Source: an uncultured Acidimicrobiaceae bacterium
GTDB lineage: Bacteria; Actinomycetota; Acidimicrobiia; Spongiisociales; UBA5794
Direction: 5' to 3'
DNA length: 12,392 bases
Assembly (NCBI GenBank): GCA_947258635.1
Contig: CAMYJM010000065.1
Coordinates: forward strand, 2,967 to 15,358
Shown: one piece after another, positions 1-6,451 of the stretch
How the letters are laid out: every line of letters begins with the position of its first letter
Numbering within the stretch: position 1 is the stretch's first letter
Program-made: the position numbers and the translations under genes
Notes under the pieces: generated by a model
Seen by the model: the letters and a program-made list of their open reading frames with translations, nothing else
The model's database searches: none
What the model was told of the DNA's origin: nothing

Positions 1-2
1 CC

Positions 3-2258
3 GCGGGCAAGACCCTGAGCCGGCGTGAATTCGGCCAGCTATCGGCACTCTTCGAGCATGAGGTCGCCGAGTTCAAGGGCCGTCTAGAGGGTGCCGAGCC
101 GGATTCACTGTTCGCCGCAGCGGTCGACGCGGTTGCCCGGCGCGGGCCGCGAACGGTGCTGCGCGTGGCAGGAGAGGCGGGCACCGGCTCCGAGCTGATG
201 GTCGGCTGCCTCTACCTCTACCAGCTGGGTCGACAGGGAGCGGGCCCAGCATCCCAGCCCTATCCGATCTGGGTCAACCTTCGCGACTACGACGGGCTGG
301 CTGGACCGGAAGCTCGACTGCAGCGGCACCTCAACAGGATCGACCGCTACGTCGAGGACCATCCATCCGAAACGCCGCTCTTGTTCGCGGCGGGCTTCGA
401 CTGCTACACGCATCACCGAACCGCACTCCACGAGCTGTTGGCCGACCACACGGGAGGATTCCGCCGGATCGTGGCGATCGACAAGGGCGTGCACTGCAAC
501 GGGTTCTCCGAGCCCGCCCCGGGCCCGATTCCGGGTCGCGCCAGTCGAACGATCCGTCTTGCCGGCCTCGAGGCGGGTACGCCGGCGGCCTCGCGGTTCA
601 TCAAGGGCTTCGCCCGCCTCACTCACAACGGTGTCACAGCCACCGATCTCGAGAGAGTCGCCGCAGTGTGCAACTTCAGCAAGGTCGATATCGGCACCGC
701 GTCGATGGCCTACGCGATGGTGACGCTCGACGACGGCAATCTCAGCAGCGGCGGCGCCTACTTCCATCGGTATCTCCTGGACGAGTACATCCCAGATTGC
801 CCGCTGCCCGCCGGCGCCGATGCGCTGGCGCGAGCAGCTGAGTACGCGTACGAATACGTGGTCAACGGCGTCACTCCGCCCGCCGCGGAGCAGGGCTGTG
901 CCGCATGGCAAATGGTCCACCGCGGTGAAGACCTGGGACGCTTCCTCGTCGCCTATCGAATTGCCGAGTCGGCGATGAGGTCCCGACCCACCGATGCCGA
1001 CTGGGAAGTGCTGCGCCGTCCCCTCATTCAACAGACGATGTACCTTGCCAGGGACTTGGTGAACGCCAGCAAGGGCAGCAAGACGAGCTTCGTCAAACGC
1101 GCCGAAGTCCTCTTCAAGACGCCCGACCCCGATGCGGTCGCCAACATGAGCTTCCTGCTGGGCAGGCTCGAGGGAGAGGAAGCCCGACAGGACGCCCGGC
1201 GACTCCTGAGGCGAAGTCGCGACGCATACCTCGACCAGCTGGCAGGGCTCGACATTCCCGGCGTCACGGACAAGAGAATCAGCGGCCTGCTGTTCAGCCT
1301 CCGCACGCTCTACGTCAGCATGATCTACCTTGGGGACCGGAAGGCGTCTGACGATTACATCGGCCTGATGATCGACGATCCGCGGTGGAACCGGATCAAT
1401 CGGGGGTTCCACCTCGAGTATTACGGCGACATCCCGATCATGCCCCCGGATGCCCTGCGCCCTGGCAAGGCGAGCCCCTTCCCTCGCACCTACCAACGCC
1501 TGACGGCGAAGATCACGTCGCCGGACCGCCAGGCCAGCTTTGACCTCGACGTCTTCACTCTCTACTCCCTCGCCCAGTCGTGCCACCTCGACGGCGTTCT
1601 CGAGGAGCCGATCCGCAAGAAGCTGGTGAGGTTGGCTCCCAAGTTGGCCAAGGAGGTGAGGTCGGACCGCCTCAAGCTCTATCTGGGGGTGATGCGGCGC
1701 CACCTCGGATACGAGTCGTTCGGCACCGGCTGCGTCGCCGAAGAGCTCTTCAGAGTCAAACAAGTGCTCCGGACGGGTTGGGTGAAACGCAAAGTGGACC
1801 GCCCCGAATCCGTCGCCGACCACATGTACGGCGCGTTTCTTCTCGCCTTCTGCTACCTGCCGTTGCAAGACGAAGACGAGGGCTACGACCGTGACCGCAT
1901 CCTCAAGCTGCTCCTGGTTCACGACCTGGCCGAATCGGAAACCGGTGACATCGTCAATAAGTCCCGGGCGCAACAACGTGCCGAGTCGCGCTGGTTCGCC
2001 GAGGCGACCACCCTCTCCACCTATGCCGAGCTCGCCGGCGTTGGCGAGCTGGGCGATCTGTGGAGAGAGTACGAAGGCTCCACGATCAACGCCCGGATCG
2101 CCAAGGACTTCGACCGGCTCGACCAGCTGACACAGCTCTACATCTATCGCAGTCAGATTCGGGACTTCGCGACTTGGAGAGCAGAGCTGCTCGGGAGCAT
2201 CGAGACCGAGCAGGGCAAACGGGTTCTCGAGGCGTTGACGGCACACTTCGATACCTGA
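3..2258 (+). CDS. Large protein with degenerate STAND/NACHT-like P-loop region and C-terminal HD (YfbR/HDDC2-type) domain, 5' truncated
   Basis: The frame is open from the first complete codon at base 3, so the true start lies upstream; 751 residues are visible (numbered from base 3). Residues 52-65 read as a P-loop relic, GEAGTGSE, where the Walker A lysine is Ser63. A Walker B-like strand ends in FDCY (Asp133, Cys134) where STAND ATPases usually have Asp-Glu. The middle is mostly helical with no recognised motif. The C-terminal 170 residues match HD phosphohydrolases of the YfbR/HDDC2 family: the RTGW lead-in, ESVADH (His607), HDLAE (His640, Asp641, Glu644), GD (Asp649) and KDFDRLD (Asp704). 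All metal and catalytic positions of that family are present, and the family hydrolyses deoxynucleoside monophosphates. A nucleotide-depleting effector controlled by the N-terminal region is my inference. The next gene is 335 bases away, so no operon is evident. The HD call is firm; the STAND call is tentative. Confidence 0.82.
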   Translation, partial: AGKTLSRREFGQLSALFEHEVAEFKGRLEGAEPDSLFAAAVDAVARRGPRTVLRVAGEAGTGSELMVGCLYLYQLGRQGAGPASQPYPIWVNLRDYDGLAGPEARLQRHLNRIDRYVEDHPSETPLLFAAGFDCYTHHRTALHELLADHTGGFRRIVAIDKGVHCNGFSEPAPGPIPGRASRTIRLAGLEAGTPAASRFIKGFARLTHNGVTATDLERVAAVCNFSKVDIGTASMAYAMVTLDDGNLSSGGAYFHRYLLDEYIPDCPLPAGADALARAAEYAYEYVVNGVTPPAAEQGCAAWQMVHRGEDLGRFLVAYRIAESAMRSRPTDADWEVLRRPLIQQTMYLARDLVNASKGSKTSFVKRAEVLFKTPDPDAVANMSFLLGRLEGEEARQDARRLLRRSRDAYLDQLAGLDIPGVTDKRISGLLFSLRTLYVSMIYLGDRKASDDYIGLMIDDPRWNRINRGFHLEYYGDIPIMPPDALRPGKASPFPRTYQRLTAKITSPDRQASFDLDVFTLYSLAQSCHLDGVLEEPIRKKLVRLAPKLAKEVRSDRLKLYLGVMRRHLGYESFGTGCVAEELFRVKQVLRTGWVKRKVDRPESVADHMYGAFLLAFCYLPLQDEDEGYDRDRILKLLLVHDLAESETGDIVNKSRAQQRAESRWFAEATTLSTYAELAGVGELGDLWREYEGSTINARIAKDFDRLDQLTQLYIYRSQIRDFATWRAELLGSIETEQGKRVLEALTAHFDT

Positions 2259-2593
2259 GCAAACCGCGATCCTGCTGCTTCAGGACGAGCGCTCGGCCGG
2301 CCGCTCGATCACGTTGCGGAGGAGCCGGCGATTGTGGCTTCGTCCGCGGTTGGAAATCTCCACGTGCCGACCATGGCGACACGGCGGCGTGGTCACCGAA
2401 AGCTGTGAACAAGTGCCGAACCGGGCATGACGACATCGGCATTGAACGTTCGGCCGGCTTCCTCGAACAGGGTCGACATGTCGTAGTCGCTGGAACCAGG
2501 CGCAACAGCTTGAACAGGGCTGCACCATCGGCCCGACAGAGTGCGACTTGGGAATATCGGGTAGATTCACCGTTCGTCTCAAGGAGCGCATCC
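2259..2593. other. Intergenic stretch with small palindromes, no convincing gene
   Basis: This gap separates the HD gene from the LodA-like gene. Open frames cross it on both strands, but none gives a recognisable protein. It holds a hairpin CGAGCG/CGCTCG (2286-2291 with 2302-2307, ten-base loop) just after the HD stop, which could end transcription but lacks a T tract. It also holds a perfect ten-base palindrome CGACATGTCG at 2474-2483, a plausible operator. A TAGATT at 2562-2567 could be a -10 box for the next gene, but I find no matching -35 at a proper distance. Confidence 0.4.
2581..2586 (+). promoter_or_regulatory. Ribosome binding site AAGGAG of the LodA-like gene
   Basis: AAGGAG lies seven bases before the ATG at 2594. 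It fixes that start although the reading frame stays open for several hundred bases further upstream. Confidence 0.8.
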
Positions 2594-4399
2594 ATGGATA
2601 CGACACAACAGGCTATTCCTCCGTTTCAGATATTCCCGGCGATCGGGCTCGCCCGGGTTGGCAACAGCCGCCATTACAGCTATCTCGGAAGTGAGGCGCC
2701 GCTCATCGACTATGTGCCGGAAGGCGGCTACCGCCCGGTCGCCGAGCTGGCCGAGGGGTCGTTGTTGCCGCCCCAGAGTGTTCTGCCCCCGGGCAATCCG
2801 CAGCCCGGGCTCCCGGGAGGAGGGGTGACGCCGCCGGGGCCGATTCCGATCGAGTTCCGCCCGCTGAAGCGCATGGGCTGCCGGTTCCGCATCTACGAGT
2901 TCGATGCGAGCGGCCAGCCGGTACGAGAGCTCACGAGTGCGAACGCGCAGATCGAGTGGACCGTCCAGCTCGTCAACAAGAAAGCTGCAGGCGACGCGGA
3001 CTGGGGGCTTGGTCTGGTGGCAGGGCCGCTGAACGTGGGGCCCACCGCCGCGCAGCTGACGATCGACAGCGGGGCGCAGACGATCTCGGGGACTTCGCAG
3101 GGACCGCTCGAGCTCGGTGGCAATCTGATGTCCGGCACCCCGGATCAGCGCTACGTCAAGCTCGGCGACATACAGACCGATGCCCGGGGCCGTCTTATCG
3201 TGTTTGGCGGGCATGGGGATACAGGCACCTGGGACGCGCTTTTCGCGCCGACCGCGATGCGCAACCGGAACTGGTACGACGACACCTCGGACGGGATCGT
3301 CGAGGCGCGGGTGACCATTGGGCGGCAGTCCTACGAAGCGCTTTCGGCGCGCATCGTCGTCGGTCCGCCGGACTATGCGCATCCCTGCCTGGCGCCGGTG
3401 ACGCTGTTTGATCTGGCCTTTGACCGCAGCGGAGGCTGGGGCGCCACCGTGCCGCAGACATCTTTCCGCGACCACATCCATCCGATCCTGCACCGCACCG
3501 CGTTCCTGGAATTCACCCTGTTCTCGGTGCGGGGCATGACCCAAGGGCGCACGCCCAAGCACGGGCACGGGTATATCGCGAATCACGACATGCACCCGGA
3601 CGGGGCCTTCTTCGACAGCCGCGTGTTTCCGGGGCTGCACACGCTGGACACGACTGATCCGGCGTTCGCAGAGGGCGAACGACGGCGCGGGCTCTATTTC
3701 GATATGTTGAAGGACCCCAGCGGCGCTCTGCCGCCGCTCGGGCAGGGCCAGATCCACAGTATGCCCGCCATCGAGGGCCTGACCTATACCCCGGTGCAGT
3801 ATCAGTATTTCAGCGATCTCGCGGCCGGCACATTCGCATCCGACTGGCCACCCGGGCGCGACCCGGACGATCTTGCCCAGCCGGCGTTCCGGGACATTCC
3901 GCTGGCGGGTCGCCCGGCCGCGCTGAACCGGGCATCTATGGACTTCGCCGTCGGTGGGCCGTTCTATCCAGGCGTCGAGGTCGGCGCGGTGCTCGACGAC
4001 CCGGCGAGTTACTTCCGCGTCGGCCTGCCCGATGCCGAATCCGATTTCCGCATTTCCGACGCGATAGAGCCTGGCGATCTGACGGGTTCGCTGGCTGTGC
4101 CGTGGCAGGTGGGTATGAACCAGCACAACTACCAGCACCCCACCGAGGCGTCGGCGGACAATCTCTGGCCCAGCGCCCGTCTGGTACGGGTCGCCGCCAA
4201 GCGCAGCGGTGCTTCGGACGACACGAGCTGGACGCGCCCCCTGACCCAGACCGGCAACGCAGACATCTTCGAGAACCAGAAGATGACCTCAAACCAAAAC
4301 ATGATCGCCAACTGGTCCAAACTGGGTTTGCTCGCGCCCATGAAACTGTACATCGAGACCTCGCGCAGCCTGCAGGAGGATCCGAACTTCCCGATCTGA
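2594..4399 (+). CDS. LodA/GoxA-like protein lacking the CTQ cysteine
   Basis: This 601-residue protein has the hallmarks of the LodA family (CTQ-dependent L-lysine 6-oxidase and glycine oxidase relatives): PAIGLARVGNS near the N-terminus, CRFRIYEFD with RELT and IEWTVQLVNKKA, RLIVFGGHG, DDTSDG, HPILHR, VGGPFYPGVE and PWQ...LWPSAR. Family members make a cysteine tryptophylquinone from a Cys and a Trp in the C-terminal half. Here the Trp-like position is present (Trp525 in LWPSAR), but His511 sits about where the Cys after PWQ is expected, and Ala452 precedes VGGPFYPG where a Cys is common. The only cysteines in the protein are Cys96 and Cys265, both in the N-terminal half. No LodB-like flavoprotein, needed for CTQ formation, lies in the window. 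The protein is therefore probably not an amine oxidase of the known type and may be a structural or binding derivative. No signal peptide is seen. Exact alignment of the Cys position is from memory of the family. Confidence 0.83.
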   Translation: MDTTQQAIPPFQIFPAIGLARVGNSRHYSYLGSEAPLIDYVPEGGYRPVAELAEGSLLPPQSVLPPGNPQPGLPGGGVTPPGPIPIEFRPLKRMGCRFRIYEFDASGQPVRELTSANAQIEWTVQLVNKKAAGDADWGLGLVAGPLNVGPTAAQLTIDSGAQTISGTSQGPLELGGNLMSGTPDQRYVKLGDIQTDARGRLIVFGGHGDTGTWDALFAPTAMRNRNWYDDTSDGIVEARVTIGRQSYEALSARIVVGPPDYAHPCLAPVTLFDLAFDRSGGWGATVPQTSFRDHIHPILHRTAFLEFTLFSVRGMTQGRTPKHGHGYIANHDMHPDGAFFDSRVFPGLHTLDTTDPAFAEGERRRGLYFDMLKDPSGALPPLGQGQIHSMPAIEGLTYTPVQYQYFSDLAAGTFASDWPPGRDPDDLAQPAFRDIPLAGRPAALNRASMDFAVGGPFYPGVEVGAVLDDPASYFRVGLPDAESDFRISDAIEPGDLTGSLAVPWQVGMNQHNYQHPTEASADNLWPSARLVRVAAKRSGASDDTSWTRPLTQTGNADIFENQKMTSNQNMIANWSKLGLLAPMKLYIETSRSLQEDPNFPI

Positions 4400-4401
4400 G
4401 C

Positions 4402-4486
4402 GTTGGCCGGTGCTCAATGACGGCGGCTTGGCGTTCCAGACGCTCTGAGCCCGAGCGGCCAACTGGCCCGTGCCCGAGCCGCCGTC
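4402..4486. repeat. Interleaved inverted repeats downstream of the LodA-like gene
   Basis: Right after the stop codon, GTTGGCCG (4402-4409) pairs with CGGCCAAC (4456-4463), enclosing GCTCA/TGAGC (4412-4416 with 4446-4450) and GCGT/ACGC (4431-4434 with 4440-4443). A second perfect ten-base repeat, GACGGCGGCT (4419-4428) with AGCCGCCGTC (4477-4486), interleaves with the first. The RNA could therefore switch between two folds or form a pseudoknot. There is no T tract, so this is not a textbook intrinsic terminator, although termination or 3' end protection is the simplest role. Confidence 0.55.
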
Positions 4487-4495
4487 GCGGATTCT

Positions 4496-4540
4496 CGCGA
4501 AATTCGCGTATGCTGGGTTGGCATCGTCGTGGATGCCGAC
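4496..4540. promoter_or_regulatory. Two palindromes upstream of the TIR-PASTA gene, possible operator or attenuator
   Basis: CGCGAAATTCGCG (4496-4508) is a perfect palindrome around one central A. It is followed by a nine-pair hairpin: GTTGGCATC (4517-4525) with GATGCCGAC (4532-4540), one G-T pair and a six-base loop. TATGCT (4509-4514) directly after the first palindrome and the TTGGCA/GACAAT boxes (4518-4523 and 4538-4543, spaced only 14) could be promoter parts, but neither gives a good complete promoter. Regulation of the downstream gene is an inference from position. Confidence 0.4.
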
Positions 4541-4577
4541 AATTCGGTGCGATTTGGTGCCGGGCGCGCTCACAATT

Positions 4578-4591
4578 GAGGTTCAGCTATC
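4578..4591 (+). promoter_or_regulatory. Presumed translation start region with ATC in place of ATG
   Basis: Between the in-frame TGA (4577-4579) and ATG 4709 there is no ATG, GTG or TTG in the TIR frame. GAGG (4578-4581) precedes ATC 4589 by seven bases. Starting there gives Met-Glu-Ser-Val-Phe-Leu-Cys-Tyr-Arg-Arg, where TIR proteins normally begin. It is either a rare start codon, an ATG lost by mutation, or a base error. Confidence 0.5.
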
Positions 4592-6397
4592 GAGAGTGTA
4601 TTTCTCTGTTACCGGCGTGGCGACGCAGCAGACGTCGTTGGCCGGATCGGTGATCGACTCAACCAGAGGTTCGGAGCCGATTTCGTCTTTCGTGACGTCG
4701 ACGACATCATGCCCGCGGCCAACTTCCGGGTGGCGATCGCCGACGCCTTGAGCGAGGTGCAGTGCGTGCTCGTGGCGATTGGCCCCGACTGGCTGGACGC
4801 GCAGACGAGCGACGGCATCCGCCGCCTCGATCAGCCCGACGACCCGGTGCGGACCGAGATCGAAACCGCCATGAGCCGGGGGATTCCGATCATCCCACTG
4901 CTGGTGCGCGGCGCCGGCATGCCGCCGAAATCGGCCCTACCCGGGTCGATCGCCACGCTTCCCGACCTGAACGGGCTCCCGGTTCGACCCGACCCCGATT
5001 TCGATCGTGACGTTGAGCGCCTGATGGGTGCGATCGAACAGTTCAGGGGTGAATCGGCGATCCGGCGCCCTCCTTCCCGGGACCGGGCAAAGCCCGCGGA
5101 CCGACGTACCCGCTGGCTGCAGGGGGTCGGGGCCGCCGCCGTGCTGGCACTGATCGCGATTCTGGCAACGCTGGCGCTGCGGTCGCCGGTCGTTCCGAAC
5201 CTGGTAGGCCTCAACGAGCTGCAGGCGGCCGACATCCTGACCGCCGCCGGGATTGACATCACAGTCCGCACCGAGGCGGCGGACGCCGACCAAGGTCTCG
5301 TCATCAGCCAAGAACCCGAGTCGGGGAACCGTGCCGGGAGTGTCGTCCTGGTCATATCGGAGGGTCGCCGCAGTCTGGTGCCGGATCTGCGGGGACGGGT
5401 CGGCCAGGAGGCGGCAACCGAGCTAACCGGCCAGGGTTTCTCGGTCGACATCAGCGAAAGGGCGGACAGCCAACCTGCCGGGGTCGTGGTGGACCAGTTC
5501 CCCGAGCCGGGTGTCGAGTCGGTGGCGATCTTGCTGTTCGTGTCGTCGGGCCCACCGGCGGAGTTGCCGCAAATCCCGGCGCTGGTCGGCCTCAGCGAGG
5601 CCGAGGCACGGAGCGCGGTCCCCGCCGGCGTCAGCCTCACGGTCGAGCTCATCGAGGACGCGGCCGCGGTGGGGACGGTGCTCACCCAGAGCCCGCCGGC
5701 CGGCGCCAGGGCGGAGGCGGTTTCCCTGAGCGTCTCGGCCGGGCCCGGCCTTCCGGTGCTCCCCACGCTCGTGGGCTTGGCGGAGACCGATGCAGCCAAC
5801 AACCTGGCCGAACTCGGCGTAGCCGTCTCCGGAGTGGCGCGGCAGCCTTCGGCCCAGCCGGAAGGCACGGTGCTGGAGCAGGATCCTGGGCAGGGGACGC
5901 GGGCGGCCGAGGTGGCGCTGGTGGTGTCGGCGGGACCGGGGGCGGCGCAGTTCGCCGCGAATTGGGAGAACGTCGACGAGAGCGGGGGACTGGCGCGGTT
6001 GGTCGTACGGGCGACGGGCGACACCACCGTCACCGTCCAGGGATTCGCCACGTGCACGCCGACCGCCTGTGACTGGGGCGAGACGTCCGGCACCATCACC
6101 GCCGGGTCGCTGTCGGCACGGTACGACTTCGGCTGGAAGACGACGTCGATCACCGCCGAGCTGGCGGGTGACTTCCTGGTGGTCACGACCTTCGACGACT
6201 ACGCGGAAGGCGACACCCGCTCCGATCGAGAGTCGCAGTACGTCTTGACCGTCGACCGCAGGTCGGCGTTGACCTCGATTGCCATCGCAGAGGCACTGAC
6301 GCTGCGGCCCGACCTCGCCGGGCTCTTCGCGGTGCAGCCGACGCTGACACCGCTGGTGTTGCAGGAAGACCTCACGAACCTGCAGCTGCGGCCCTGA
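4589..6397 (+). CDS. TIR domain - transmembrane - four PASTA repeats - beta-rich domain protein
   Basis: The first canonical start, ATG 4709, would cut the TIR domain in half. Reading upstream to the in-frame TGA at 4577 adds the missing front: VFLCYRRGD, a helix ADVVGRIGDRL, then FVFRDVDDI. I place the start at ATC 4589, which has GAGG (4578-4581) seven bases before it and gives 602 residues. The TIR domain spans about 1-150. Its Glu90 in VRTEIETA matches the NADase glutamate of SARM1-type TIR domains, and IGPDWLD and GIPIIPLL follow the family. A single hydrophobic helix lies at about 177-197 (5117-5179) after a basic stretch, which puts TIR inside the cell. Four PASTA repeats follow outside (about 5189-5365, 5378-5551, 5570-5740, 5756-5935). 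A C-terminal domain (about 5942-6260, with CTPTACDW) resembles a beta-rich module seen at the ends of many secreted bacterial proteins. The architecture is like a PknB-type receptor with TIR in place of the kinase. Wall-signal sensing leading to NAD cleavage is my inference. Confidence 0.83.
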   Translation: MESVFLCYRRGDAADVVGRIGDRLNQRFGADFVFRDVDDIMPAANFRVAIADALSEVQCVLVAIGPDWLDAQTSDGIRRLDQPDDPVRTEIETAMSRGIPIIPLLVRGAGMPPKSALPGSIATLPDLNGLPVRPDPDFDRDVERLMGAIEQFRGESAIRRPPSRDRAKPADRRTRWLQGVGAAAVLALIAILATLALRSPVVPNLVGLNELQAADILTAAGIDITVRTEAADADQGLVISQEPESGNRAGSVVLVISEGRRSLVPDLRGRVGQEAATELTGQGFSVDISERADSQPAGVVVDQFPEPGVESVAILLFVSSGPPAELPQIPALVGLSEAEARSAVPAGVSLTVELIEDAAAVGTVLTQSPPAGARAEAVSLSVSAGPGLPVLPTLVGLAETDAANNLAELGVAVSGVARQPSAQPEGTVLEQDPGQGTRAAEVALVVSAGPGAAQFAANWENVDESGGLARLVVRATGDTTVTVQGFATCTPTACDWGETSGTITAGSLSARYDFGWKTTSITAELAGDFLVVTTFDDYAEGDTRSDRESQYVLTVDRRSALTSIAIAEALTLRPDLAGLFAVQPTLTPLVLQEDLTNLQLRP

Positions 6398-6451
6398 TCG
6401 TCGAGTCCTGGCGACGGCCGTACCCACCCGGGCCGGCTCATCCGACAGCCC

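Noticed and set aside
105..2246. A 713-codon open frame on the minus strand opposite the HD gene
   Set aside because: It is the mirror of a GC-rich gene. The plus strand carries the complete HD motif set in order, and the minus reading shows no domain.
2463..2519. Repeated GAACAGGG in the gap before the LodA-like gene
   Set aside because: Two eight-base copies 47 bases apart are too little to call a repeat family or binding site array.
2060..2593. Longer N-terminus for the LodA-like gene, running back into the HD gene
   Set aside because: The AAGGAG at 2581-2586 and the family-like start at ATG 2594 favour the short form; the extension overlaps the HD coding sequence and has no recognisable content.
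2579..4138. A 519-codon open frame on the minus strand opposite the LodA-like gene
   Set aside because: The composition is Arg/His-rich without motifs; the plus frame has a Shine-Dalgarno and LodA family blocks throughout.
4470..4751. Short plus-strand open frame across the TIR start
   Set aside because: It runs in a different frame from the TIR domain, has no recognisable motif, and overlaps the TIR coding sequence.
4831..6427. Two long minus-strand open frames opposite the TIR-PASTA gene
   Set aside because: They are low-complexity Ser/Thr/Ala or Arg/Gly-rich readings with no domain; the plus strand holds TIR, membrane and PASTA segments in one frame.
6398..6451. Bidirectional terminator between the convergent TIR-PASTA and DAK2 genes
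   Set aside because: Only a weak five-base CGGCC/GGCCG pairing with an 11-base loop and no T tract is present.
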